DNA of 64,000 bases from the NCBI RefSeq assembly GCF_009765825.1, contig NZ_LMUR01000018.1, positions 1,255,739 to 1,319,738 on the forward strand, written 5' to 3'. The DNA comes from Granulicella sp. L60. GTDB taxonomy: Bacteria > Acidobacteriota > Terriglobia > Terriglobales > Acidobacteriaceae. Below the pieces are notes generated by a model, which was not told where the DNA came from, made no database searches, and worked only from the letters and a program-made list of their open reading frames with translations. The position numbers were made by a program, and so were the translations under genes. Below, piece after piece: positions 42,099 to 50,907 of the stretch (the stretch's first letter is position 1; each line of letters begins with the position of its first letter).

Positions 42099-43249
42099 TC
42101 GCGCTCCGGATGCTGCGTGACGATGTGAACATCCACATTGGGGGATTCCTTCAAAAAGTGCTGAATTGCCCAGTAATAGAGATATTTTTTGATGCCGTGG
42201 ATCGCGGTGCGCCCGAAGACAACATGGGTGATGCGCTTCTCGCGGACGAAGCTCGCGGCGGCGTGGGCGATGCTCTTGCCTTTGACGACGAAGACCTGCG
42301 CGTCCAGATTGCGTGCGAACTGCAGATTCGCGGCGAGCGTTTTTTTCTCTTCTTCCGAGAGGTCTTCGTCCGTGTCGACGTGGACGATGAAGAGTTCGCC
42401 GCCGACTCCCTCGGCCACACGGGCGCCGCGTGCGATCAGCATCTGCGACGAGCTGTTGGCGCTGATGCAGACGGCGACGCGCTCCCGCACGGCCCAGTGC
42501 GCCTCGATTCGCTTTGCGTCCATGTAGGCGGTCAGCGTGCGGTCGACGGCCTTAGTCACGTGCTGCAGCGCAAGCTCGCGCAGGGCGATCAGGTTTCCGC
42601 GGCGGAAGAAGTTGGCGAGGGCTTTTTCGGCGCGTGCTATTCCATAGATATCTCCGCGGCGCATGCGGGTTTGCAGGGCCTCGGGGGTCAGGTCGGCCAT
42701 CACGATCTCGTCGGCGCGCTGCACCAGCCAGTCGGGCACGGTCTCGCGAATCTGCACGCCGGTGACGCTCTGCACCGTGGGGGCGACGCTCTCGATGTGC
42801 TGCACGTTCATCGTCGCCAGCACGTCGATGTTGGCGGCGAGGACATCCAGCACGTCCTCGTAGCGTTTGCGATGGATGCTGCCTTCGATGTTGGTGTGGG
42901 CGAGTTCGTCGATCAGCACAATCTGCGGGCGGCGAGCGAGGATTCCATCGAGATCCATCTCCTCGAAGAGCACGCCTTTGTAGTCGATGGTGCGGCGGGG
43001 AATTTGCTCCAGTTGCGCGGCCAGCTCCGCGGTGCGCGGGCGTCCGTGAGTCTCCACCACGCCGATGACGATGTCTTCTCCACGCTGATGCCTGCGGATC
43101 GCCTCGCTCAGCATGTTGTAGGTTTTGCCTACGCCGGGCGCGTAGCCGAGGAAGAGCTTGAAGGTGCCTCGCGTCTTCTCCGGCGCGACTTTCTCAAGCC
43201 ACTCGTCGGGACTCTTTGCAGCGGGGATCGGATTGTCGCGTGTGCCCAT
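42095..43249 (-). CDS. kdpD: KdpD N-terminal module as a separate protein (KdpD + USP domains, no kinase)
   Basis: Residues ~1-230 are the KdpD sensor ATP-binding domain with Walker A GYAPGVGKT (35-43), IVIGVVETHGR, and IVLIDELAHTN (Walker B-like). Residues ~245-384 form a universal-stress-protein domain (VAVCISANSSSQMLIARGARVA, HVVFGRTAIHG). Full KdpD is ~890 residues with these parts followed by DUF4118 and kinase; here the protein ends at 384. The missing part is encoded divergently, 17 bp away. Probably modulates the neighbouring kinase; mechanism inferred. Confidence 0.9.
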   Translation of the reverse strand: MGTRDNPIPAAKSPDEWLEKVAPEKTRGTFKLFLGYAPGVGKTYNMLSEAIRRHQRGEDIVIGVVETHGRPRTAELAAQLEQIPRRTIDYKGVLFEEMDLDGILARRPQIVLIDELAHTNIEGSIHRKRYEDVLDVLAANIDVLATMNVQHIESVAPTVQSVTGVQIRETVPDWLVQRADEIVMADLTPEALQTRMRRGDIYGIARAEKALANFFRRGNLIALRELALQHVTKAVDRTLTAYMDAKRIEAHWAVRERVAVCISANSSSQMLIARGARVAEGVGGELFIVHVDTDEDLSEEEKKTLAANLQFARNLDAQVFVVKGKSIAHAAASFVREKRITHVVFGRTAIHGIKKYLYYWAIQHFLKESPNVDVHIVTQHPERE

Positions 43250-43266
43250 AAGGATAAGATAGGTGC

Positions 43267-44718
43267 GTGCAACGAAAGCTCAGATATAGTCTCTTCCGCT
43301 ACAGTATCTCCACGGCGAGTGCCGCTGTCATTGTAGCCGTCTACTTCCGTTGGCCGCACGTCAACGAGACTACCGTAGCGCTGACCTTCCTGGTCGGCAT
43401 CCTGCTGGTGGCCGCAAACTGGGGCCTGCGCCACTCCATCTATCTGTCGATTCTCTCCGCGGCGGCGTTCAACTTCTTCTTCCTTCCGCCGGTTCTTACG
43501 TTCACCATTGGCGACGGCCGCAACTGGGTTGCGCTGCTGGCATTCCTTGTCACGGGCATCGTCGCCAGCCAGCTTGCAGAGCGTGCGCGCCGCGAGGCGA
43601 AGATCTCCCACAGCCGCCAGCGCGAGGCCGAGCAGCTATACGAGTTCAGCCAGCAGATGCTGGTTACGGGCAACGTCATCGACCTGCTCAACATGCTGCC
43701 GCAGATGATCGCCGCGACCTTCGGGCTAGCCGGAGCCGCGGTCTACCTGCGCGAACGGGACCGCGTCTATCGCTCCAGCCCCAACTACATGGACGTTACG
43801 GCGACAGAGCTTCGCGACGCGGCGTTTACGCGAGACCATAGCCACGACGAGGCCAGGGACGTAACGCTGGTGCCGATTTTGCTGGGAACGCGCCCGATCG
43901 GCGCCGTCGGCATCACCGGCTCCGGGACTTCGCCTGAAGCGCTCGATGCGGTGTGCGGACTGGCTGCGATTGCTATTGAGCGGGCCGGCGCGGTGGAGAC
44001 GCTGACGCGGGTGGAGGCTTCGCGTGAGAGCGAACGTCTGCGCAATGCGCTGCTGGACTCCGTAGCGCACGAGTTGCGGACGCCGTTGACCTCGATCACC
44101 GCCGCGATCACCAGTCTTCGTACCGATCCGCTGCTGAACGTCGAGCAGCGTGAGGAGATGATGGAGGTGATCGAGGAGGAGGCTGCACGGCTGGACCGGC
44201 TCGTGGGGCAGGCGATGGAGATGGCGGAGCTCGATGCGCACGAGATCAAGCTCGATCTCCGCATGCACTCCATGCGCGAGGCCGTCGATATTGCGCTGGA
44301 GGCTGTTCACTCCGCGATGAAGGCGCATCCTGTGGAGCTTCGACTGCCCGACTCGCTGCCGCCAGTGCAGATGGACATGGAACGCATCGCGAAGGTGCTG
44401 CAACATCTGCTCGAGAATGCGGCGAAGTATTCGGAGGAGGGAAGCCCGATCTTTATCAGCGCGGAGGTCTCTCGCGGACAACTGGTCACCAGCGTTGCGG
44501 ATCGCGGAGCGGGTGTCGATGACTTCGAGCGCATGATGATCTTCGACAAGTTCTACCGCGGCCAGGGGCAGCGTTACCGTGTGCAGGGTACGGGGATGGG
44601 GCTGGCCATCGCTAAGGCGATCGTCGAGGCGCACGGTGGTTCGATCAGCGTAACCAGCCAGCCTTCGCAGGGGTCTGTCTTTTCCTTCTACCTGCCGCTA
44701 CAGGCATCGGGCCAATAG
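43267..44718 (+). CDS. Sensor histidine kinase equivalent to the KdpD C-terminal half (DUF4118-GAF-HisKA-HATPase)
   Basis: Four membrane helices of the DUF4118 type occupy residues ~10-105 (SISTASAAVIVAVYF, LTFLVGILLVAANWG, ILSAAAFNFFFLPP). A GAF-like region (~130-245), HisKA with H268 (SVAHELRTPL) and HATPase (GMGLAIAKAIVEAHGGSIS) follow. This matches KdpD residues ~395-890. GTG 43267 is the start; only 17 bp separate it from the divergent KdpD N-terminal gene, so promoters must overlap coding sequence. It likely phosphorylates the KdpE-like regulator. Confidence 0.9.
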   Translation: MQRKLRYSLFRYSISTASAAVIVAVYFRWPHVNETTVALTFLVGILLVAANWGLRHSIYLSILSAAAFNFFFLPPVLTFTIGDGRNWVALLAFLVTGIVASQLAERARREAKISHSRQREAEQLYEFSQQMLVTGNVIDLLNMLPQMIAATFGLAGAAVYLRERDRVYRSSPNYMDVTATELRDAAFTRDHSHDEARDVTLVPILLGTRPIGAVGITGSGTSPEALDAVCGLAAIAIERAGAVETLTRVEASRESERLRNALLDSVAHELRTPLTSITAAITSLRTDPLLNVEQREEMMEVIEEEAARLDRLVGQAMEMAELDAHEIKLDLRMHSMREAVDIALEAVHSAMKAHPVELRLPDSLPPVQMDMERIAKVLQHLLENAAKYSEEGSPIFISAEVSRGQLVTSVADRGAGVDDFERMMIFDKFYRGQGQRYRVQGTGMGLAIAKAIVEAHGGSISVTSQPSQGSVFSFYLPLQASGQ

Positions 44719-44737
44719 CTCGAAGAGAGGTGCAATC

Positions 44738-44832
44738 CCGACCAACGGGAGGGCACCTGCCGCGCGTTCTTGCAAAGAGAAAAGAAGCCATGGAATGGCC
44801 GCTCTCCGCGGAGGAGGCCCGTCCGGCAGGAC
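44738..44832. repeat. Palindromic interspersed element, copy 3 (truncated/rearranged)
   Basis: CCGACCAACGGGAGG (44738-44752), the right half of the central stem, and the right terminal repeat GGCCCGTCCGGCAGGAC (44816-44832) are present, but the left arm and the CACTTCGTGAC internal arm are missing. The element fills the gap between convergent genes and ends at the stop codon of the efflux outer-membrane gene. Confidence 0.65.
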
Positions 44833-46286
44833 TAAAGCTTCGGAAGATCCGTAACGTTCCAACCGCCGCCAAGGGCCTTGATCAGAAGAACACTCGCATC
44901 CATCTGGCGCCGCATGATGTCGATATCGTTCCGCTCGTTAGCCAGCGCGGTGGTCTGCGCCGTCACGACCTGCAGATAGTTATCGAGTCCGCCGACGTAG
45001 CGGTTGTTGAAGATCTGCTCGGCTGACTCCGCTGCCTGCGTGGCCAAATGTTGATGCTCGGCCTCCTGGTTCAGAACGCGCAGCGCCACCAGATTGTCCT
45101 CTACCTGTTGAAACGCATTCAGCGTCGTCTGCCGGTAGTTCGCAACCGTCTCGTCGTAGCTGGCGTTGGCTTGCTCGGAGACAGAGGCTCGACGGCCCGC
45201 ATCGAAGATGGTCTGTGACAGCGTAGGCCCAATCGACCAGAGGAAGCTCGCCGGATTGAAGAGGTTCGTGAAGGTGGACCCTTCGAAGCCGACGGCGCCA
45301 CTGAGCGAGATCGTCGGATAAAACGCAGCCCGTGCAATGCCGATGCGGTCGTTCGCCTCTGCAACGCGCCGTTCTGCGGCAGCGATGTCAGGACGGCGCT
45401 CCAGCAGCTCCGAGGGAAGACCTGTCGGGACCCTGGGTGGTTGCGCAGCGAGTGGTGCGCCCGCCAGCGTAAACGACGCAGGCGGCACACCGAGCAGAAC
45501 CGCAATCGCATGTTCGAACTGGGCGCGCTGCAGGTTGATGTCGTGCGCTTGTACCTTCGCTGCCTCAAGCTGCGTCTTCGCCTGGTCGACATCCGATTTG
45601 TTCGCGACGCCGCCTTCGAAGCGATTGGTCGTGATCCTCAGGGCCTCTTCGTAGCTCCCGACGGTATCGTCCAACAGCTTTTCTTCAGCGTCCGCGCTGC
45701 GTGCTTCGAAGTAGTCCGTGGCAAGCTCCGCCTGCAGGCTCAGCAGAACCGTCTGCCGGTCGCCCGCACTGGCCTGTGCCTCTTCGCGTGCTGCACTCAC
45801 GGTGCGGCGGACCCGTCCCCACACATCGATCTCGTAGTTGAAGTCCGCGGGCAACTGAATATCGGAGTCACCGTTTCCATTCGTGACCGATGTACTGAAG
45901 TACGGACGGTTGGAGGACTCACGAGTCCCTCCGACAAACGGCGCGACGCCGACCGTCGGATACAACGAAGCGCGGTTGAAGCGAATCAACGACCGAGCCT
46001 CGCGGAAGCGTGCATCCGCAGCCTTCAGGTCCTGGTTGTTCGCGGCGATCTGCGGCTCAAGAACGTTCAGTTCGGCATCGCCAAAGATCGTCCACCAGGC
46101 CCCGCGCTGGGTTGCGTCGGAAGGCTGGGCTACATGCCAGTTCGCTTCTTCTTTCGCAGCATCCGGAGACGCCTCCTTGAAGCCGGGAGCCGTCGGAGCC
46201 GTGGGCTTCACGTACTTCGGTCCAACCATGCAACCGCTCAGCAGAAGCGCGGCCGTACCAGCCGAAGCTGCAAGACGACGCCTCAC
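44832..46286 (-). CDS. RND-efflux outer-membrane channel lipoprotein (NodT/OprM family)
   Basis: This TolC-like channel completes the tripartite pump encoded upstream. The N-terminus has a lipoprotein signal with lipobox LSGC (AGTAALLLSGCMVGPKY), then two outer-membrane-efflux-protein repeats with typical helices (LNVLEPQIAANNQDLKAADARFREA, ELLERRPDIAAAERRVAEAN). At 484 residues it matches OprM/NodT. ATGA overlap with the adaptor gene indicates coupling. Its stop abuts a palindromic element. Confidence 0.93.
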   Translation of the reverse strand: MRRRLAASAGTAALLLSGCMVGPKYVKPTAPTAPGFKEASPDAAKEEANWHVAQPSDATQRGAWWTIFGDAELNVLEPQIAANNQDLKAADARFREARSLIRFNRASLYPTVGVAPFVGGTRESSNRPYFSTSVTNGNGDSDIQLPADFNYEIDVWGRVRRTVSAAREEAQASAGDRQTVLLSLQAELATDYFEARSADAEEKLLDDTVGSYEEALRITTNRFEGGVANKSDVDQAKTQLEAAKVQAHDINLQRAQFEHAIAVLLGVPPASFTLAGAPLAAQPPRVPTGLPSELLERRPDIAAAERRVAEANDRIGIARAAFYPTISLSGAVGFEGSTFTNLFNPASFLWSIGPTLSQTIFDAGRRASVSEQANASYDETVANYRQTTLNAFQQVEDNLVALRVLNQEAEHQHLATQAAESAEQIFNNRYVGGLDNYLQVVTAQTTALANERNDIDIMRRQMDASVLLIKALGGGWNVTDLPKL

Positions 46287-47554
46287 TGCGCCCCCTCTTT
46301 CTTCTTCATCTGGCGCGCAGACTCATCGATATGATTTGCGATCTGCACCTCCTGCCCGCTGGCCAGCGAGTCAGACGGATTCAGGATCACAGCATCGCTC
46401 GTCGTCAGGCCGGAGGAGATCTCCACGTTGGCGCCGGCGTCTCTGCCGATCTTTACAGGCACAAGCTGCACGCGGCCGTTGCGGACCACGCCGACCCGCA
46501 GACCCTCCGCGCGGAACAGCAGCGTGTTCGACGGAATCATCAGGCTGACTGCCTGCTCCGGCAGCTTGAAGTGTACGAAGACATATGCGCCGGGGATAAG
46601 CTCGCCCTTCGGATTGGCGATATCGACTTCAACGTTCAGCGTTCGTGTCGCCTGATCAATTGCGTTTGCGTTGCGCGTGATGGTGCCTTCAAACGTCTTG
46701 CCCGGATACTCATCCAGCGTGAGCATCGCCTTACCGCCAATCTTCACGGCAGCGGAGTACGCCTCTGGAACCGAGACGAAGACCCTGATCTGGCCGATCG
46801 CCGCGAGATGAAAGAGCTCCTTCGGGGTCGAGTTTTGTCCGGCAGAGATCAACGCTCCAATGTCGGTATTGCGAGCCGTCACGATGCCGTCGAACGGCGC
46901 GTAGACCTTCTCGAACGACTGCAGCTGCTCCAGCCTGCGCACGCCTGCCATCGAGGCGTCCACAGCGGCCTGCTTAGCCGCTGCATCGCTCATCGCCACG
47001 TCGGTCTCCTGCTTCGATACCGAGTTCGTCTTCAACAGATTCTGATACCGCGCCGAGGTCGTATTCGCCAGATCGAGATTCGCCTGTGCGCTCTTCAGGT
47101 CTGCCTGCGCCACCTGTAGCTGCTGGTCGATCTCCGGCGTCTCGATGACAGCCATCAGTTGGCCCTTGCGAACGTGCGCTCCGATATCGAAGTACCAGTT
47201 CTTCAGGTAGCCGCTGGTACGCGAGTAGATCGGCGTATCGGTGAACGCCTGCGTGTTGCCAGGCAGCGCGATGTCGGACGACAGAGTCGAAGGCGCCGGG
47301 TAGATCACATTCACCGACGGAATCGCCGCGATGGCCGTGTCCTTCTGCAGCGTACTCTCCGATCCGTGCCGCGCCATGATGCCGAAGAAGACGACCAGAG
47401 CCAGGATGACCGCAACGACGGCCATGCCGATCCATGTGCCCCTGGTGATGCCGGGCCGCTCCGGTGGAGGCGGAACAGCCTCCACGGGAAACTCGCCGGA
47501 CGGAGTGAGCCTGTCGTCTTGGGTCGCGGGTGTGGTCTCCGTTGCGCTCGTCAT
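46283..47554 (-). CDS. RND-efflux periplasmic adaptor (membrane-fusion protein)
   Basis: This adaptor links the inner-membrane pump to the outer-membrane channel. It has an N-terminal membrane anchor (about 42-64, IGMAVVAVILALVVFFGIMA), a lipoyl half-motif (SRTSGYLKNWYFDIGAHVRKGQLMA), a coiled-coil hairpin (~135-200) and the second lipoyl half (VYAPFDGIVTARNTDIGALI), then beta-barrel and membrane-proximal domains. The frame extends to 47827 but ATG 47554 with GGAG is the likely start, 423 residues. Overlaps the channel gene by 4 nt. Confidence 0.92.
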   Translation of the reverse strand: MTSATETTPATQDDRLTPSGEFPVEAVPPPPERPGITRGTWIGMAVVAVILALVVFFGIMARHGSESTLQKDTAIAAIPSVNVIYPAPSTLSSDIALPGNTQAFTDTPIYSRTSGYLKNWYFDIGAHVRKGQLMAVIETPEIDQQLQVAQADLKSAQANLDLANTTSARYQNLLKTNSVSKQETDVAMSDAAAKQAAVDASMAGVRRLEQLQSFEKVYAPFDGIVTARNTDIGALISAGQNSTPKELFHLAAIGQIRVFVSVPEAYSAAVKIGGKAMLTLDEYPGKTFEGTITRNANAIDQATRTLNVEVDIANPKGELIPGAYVFVHFKLPEQAVSLMIPSNTLLFRAEGLRVGVVRNGRVQLVPVKIGRDAGANVEISSGLTTSDAVILNPSDSLASGQEVQIANHIDESARQMKKKEGAQ

Positions 47555-47598
47555 AGTTGCTCCTTCAGTCTTGCCCGTTCCGTGCTCATCGAATCTCC

Positions 47599-50500
47599 TC
47601 AGGCGCCCGCAGTCATCTTCGCTTCCGGTTCCGCGGAGGTCTTTGGCTTCGTACCCCGTGCGTGCAGCAGGCTGAACACCGCGGGAACGAAGATCAGCGT
47701 CGCCACGGTCGCCACCGACAATCCGCCGATGACCGCGCGGCCCAGCGGAGCGTTCTGCTCTCCGCCATCGCCCGCGCCCAGCGCCATCGGCACCATGCCG
47801 ATGATCATCGCCAGCGCCGTCATGCACACTGGCCGGAACCGCGTTGCACCTGCCTCAACCGCTGCCTTGATCGCGTCGCCGTGGTGCAGCAGCCGCTCTT
47901 TGGCAAATGACACCACCAGAATACTGTTCGCCGTAGCTACGCCCATACACATAATTGCGCCCATCAGTGCGGGTACGCTCAGTGTAGTCCGGGTCGCGAA
48001 CAAAAACAGCACAATACCGGCCAGCGCCGCGGGCAGCGCCGTGATGATGATGAACGGGTCCAGCCACGATTGGAAGTTCACCACGACCAGCAGATAAACC
48101 AGAACGATGGAAAAAGCCAGGCCCGAGATCAAGCCGAAGTAGGAGTGATTCATCGTATCGATCTGGCCACGCACATGGATGAAGCTTCCACGCGGAAGTG
48201 ACTTCTCGTTCGCCGCGACAATCTTGTTGATCTCACGGCTCACCTTGCCCAGATCGGTACCCTGCACCGCGCCGTAGATATCGAGCGTGCGGCGGATGTT
48301 GTAGTGTGTCACCACCTGCATCTCCGTGCTGCGCGTGATGTCCGCCACATCGGCAAGAATCTCCGGCTGGTTGCTTGTCGGCGCAGAGAGCGGAACATTT
48401 TGCAGATCGTTCAGCGACTCGATGTCATACTGCGGAGCCTGCGCGACCATGTTGTAGTTCACGCCGTTCTTGTAGTTCAGGAAGAACATCGGCGTCAGCT
48501 GCGAGCTTCCGCTGAGAAGGTTCTGCAGGCTGCTTCCCACATCGCGAATCGTATATCCGCCCTGCGCTGCCTTGGTGCGGTCCACGTTTACCGTCAATAC
48601 CGGATAGTCGTCCGGCTGCTGAACCCGCAGGTCAACCAGGCCGGGCACATGATGGAGCTGCTCCAGTATCGTATTGACGACCTTGCGGTTGCCCGCGATG
48701 TCCGAGCCTTCAAACTGAATATCGATCGGCGATGGAAGGCCGAAGTTCAGGATCTGCGTCACAATATCCGACGGCAGAAAGTAGAAGATCACCCCGGGGA
48801 AGTCGCGCGGCAGGCTCTTGCGCAGCGACGCAATGTACTCCGGCGTCGGATGGTGATTCTCCTTCATCGAGACCAGGATGTCCGCATCGCCCGTACCGAT
48901 CAGGCCCGAGGTCGCATGCTGCAGGTTCAGCGTGCTGTACGGCAGACCGATGTTGTCCAGGATGTTGTCCATCTCATCCGGCGGTACCGTCTTGCGAATG
49001 TTCTGCTCCACCAGATCGCACAGCTTCGCCGTCTCTTCAATGCGTGTGCCGCTCTTTGCGCGAACGTGCAGGATGAATGAGCCGGTGTCGCTGCTCGGGA
49101 AGAAGTTCTGGCCCAGGAACGGCACCAGCAGAAATGCGCTGAGGCAGATCAGAAGGAAGACTGGAACGAAGATCGTCCGCACCGAGACCAGGTGCTCCAG
49201 CAGATTTTCATACGCGCTGCGAAGCTTTTCGAAGTAGTACTCGAACCGGCGCTGGAAGCGCGCGAAGATGTTGCGCGAAGGCACTGCATGCGCATCGTGC
49301 GGCTTCAGCAGATAGCGCGCCATGGTTGGCACCAGTGTGCGCGAGAGCAGGTACGACGCAAGCATCGCGAAGACGACCGCCTCCGCCAGTGGGACGAACA
49401 GATAGCGCGAGACGCCGGAGAGAAAGAACATCGGCAGGAAGACGATGCAGATGCAGAGCGTCGCCACCAGCGCGGGGACTGCGATCTGTTGTGCGCCGTC
49501 GAGAATGGCCTGCAGCAGCTCCTTGCCCTCTTCGAGATTTCGATTGACGTTCTCAATCTCAACCGTCGCATCGTCCACCAGGATGCCGACCGCCAGCGCC
49601 AGTCCGCCCAGCGTCATGATGTTGATCGTCTGGCCGATCAGGCCGAGCACAATGATCGAGGTAAGAATCGCCAGCGGGATCGACACCGCGATGATGATCG
49701 TGCTCCGCCAGCTTCCCAGAAACAGCAGAATCATCAGACCGGTCAGCATCGCTGCAATCACCGCCTCGCGAATGACCCCCGTGATCGACGACCGCACGAA
49801 GATCGACTGATCGCCGATCGGCGTTATCTTCAACTGCGGCGGCAGGGTCAGCGCAATGCGCGGAAGCAGGGAGCGAATGCCGCTGACCACCGAGAGCGTC
49901 GAGGCTCTGCCGGACTTGAGGATGGTGATCATCACGCCGCGGCGTCCGTCCTGCCGCACCACGTTCGTCTGCGGGATGCTGCCGTCACTCACCGTTGCGA
50001 CGTCGTGCATGTAGATCGTCGTGCCGTTCACCTGCCGCAGCGGCAGGTCGCTGATTCCGGCCAGTGTAATCGGCGACGAGTTGATGCGGATGTCGTACTC
50101 ATCCTCGCCGATCTTCGCCGTGCCTCCCGGCAGAACAACATTCTGCGCGGACATCGCATTCAGCACGTCGTTCGGCGAAAGCCCCTTGGCCTGAAGCAGC
50201 TTCGGGTCCATGTTCAACATGATCGAGCGCTGTTTACCGCCGTAGACGTTGGGCACCACGGCGCCCGGAACTGTGATCAGCTGCGTCCGGATAAAGTTCA
50301 GGCCGTAGTCGTTCAGCTGCTGCTCGGTAAGGCCTTCGCCCGACAACCCAAGCTGAATAATAGGCACGGTCGAAGCGCTGAAGTCGATGATCTGCGGCGG
50401 CAGAATACCCGGCGGCAGACTCCTCAGCTCAAACTGCGACGCGGCGCTTACCTGCGCATTCGCTGTGTCCAGACTCGCGCCCTGCTGCAGATAAAGCTTG

Positions 50501-50775
50501 ACCACCACCTGGCCGGAGATCGTCGTCGACTCGATGTGCTCGATGTTGTCCACCAACACCGTCAAGGACTTTTCGTACGGCGTCGTCAGACGACCTTCCA
50601 GCTCCTCCGGGTTCAGCCCCGTGTAGGACCACGCAATCGAGATCACCGGAATATCGATATTCGGAAAGATATCCGTCGGCGTGCCGAGAACCACCACAGG
50701 AGCCGCAATCAGGATCAGGATGGCCAGCACGATGAAGGTGTACGGCCGGCTCAGCGCTATTTTTACAATCCACAT
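47599..50775 (-). CDS. RND-family efflux permease (AcrB/HAE-1-like)
   Basis: This proton-driven pump has 1058 residues with 12 membrane helices and two large periplasmic loops. N-terminal IALSRPYTFIVLAILILIA, proton-relay acidic pair GILVDDATVEIENVNR in TM4, and FLPMFFLSGVSRYLF are evident. First in a permease-adaptor-channel operon and divergent from a LysR regulator. Substrate (drug, solvent or plant compound) cannot be told; the GILVDD-E arrangement is that of hydrophobic-compound pumps rather than the heavy-metal CusA set. Confidence 0.94.
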   Translation of the reverse strand: MWIVKIALSRPYTFIVLAILILIAAPVVVLGTPTDIFPNIDIPVISIAWSYTGLNPEELEGRLTTPYEKSLTVLVDNIEHIESTTISGQVVVKLYLQQGASLDTANAQVSAASQFELRSLPPGILPPQIIDFSASTVPIIQLGLSGEGLTEQQLNDYGLNFIRTQLITVPGAVVPNVYGGKQRSIMLNMDPKLLQAKGLSPNDVLNAMSAQNVVLPGGTAKIGEDEYDIRINSSPITLAGISDLPLRQVNGTTIYMHDVATVSDGSIPQTNVVRQDGRRGVMITILKSGRASTLSVVSGIRSLLPRIALTLPPQLKITPIGDQSIFVRSSITGVIREAVIAAMLTGLMILLFLGSWRSTIIIAVSIPLAILTSIIVLGLIGQTINIMTLGGLALAVGILVDDATVEIENVNRNLEEGKELLQAILDGAQQIAVPALVATLCICIVFLPMFFLSGVSRYLFVPLAEAVVFAMLASYLLSRTLVPTMARYLLKPHDAHAVPSRNIFARFQRRFEYYFEKLRSAYENLLEHLVSVRTIFVPVFLLICLSAFLLVPFLGQNFFPSSDTGSFILHVRAKSGTRIEETAKLCDLVEQNIRKTVPPDEMDNILDNIGLPYSTLNLQHATSGLIGTGDADILVSMKENHHPTPEYIASLRKSLPRDFPGVIFYFLPSDIVTQILNFGLPSPIDIQFEGSDIAGNRKVVNTILEQLHHVPGLVDLRVQQPDDYPVLTVNVDRTKAAQGGYTIRDVGSSLQNLLSGSSQLTPMFFLNYKNGVNYNMVAQAPQYDIESLNDLQNVPLSAPTSNQPEILADVADITRSTEMQVVTHYNIRRTLDIYGAVQGTDLGKVSREINKIVAANEKSLPRGSFIHVRGQIDTMNHSYFGLISGLAFSIVLVYLLVVVNFQSWLDPFIIITALPAALAGIVLFLFATRTTLSVPALMGAIMCMGVATANSILVVSFAKERLLHHGDAIKAAVEAGATRFRPVCMTALAMIIGMVPMALGAGDGGEQNAPLGRAVIGGLSVATVATLIFVPAVFSLLHARGTKPKTSAEPEAKMTAGA

Positions 50776-50878
50776 GCGATAAAGCCTCTTCCGCTCGGTG
50801 GGAGTCTGTGTATAGAGTAAGACATTTCTCGCTATGCATGTGTTTCACAGTTATTTCCGAGAATATCCATCGGAAAAA

Positions 50879-50896
50879 CCGATATCCTGATATCGG
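50879..50896. promoter_or_regulatory. Palindromic operator candidate between RND pump and LysR genes
   Basis: CCGATAT and ATATCGG form a perfect 7-bp inverted repeat with a 4-bp spacer, 11 bp before the LysR ATG and about 100 bp from the permease start. A second CGG/CCG pair (ATCGGAAAAACCGAT, 50869-50883) overlaps it. LysR proteins bind such T-N11-A-like dyads between divergent genes. Inferred. Confidence 0.5.
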
Positions 50897-50907
50897 GAGA
50901 TTCGCCC

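Noticed and set aside
42068..43336. 422-codon plus-strand frame antisense to the KdpD N-terminal gene
   Set aside because: The minus-strand frame has a Walker A motif and USP domain, while the plus frame shows only shadow composition.
49192..50820. 542-codon plus-strand frame antisense to the RND permease
   Set aside because: Composition is Arg/His/Asp/Gln-rich as expected for the antisense of a GC-rich membrane-protein gene. The RND frame is unmistakable.
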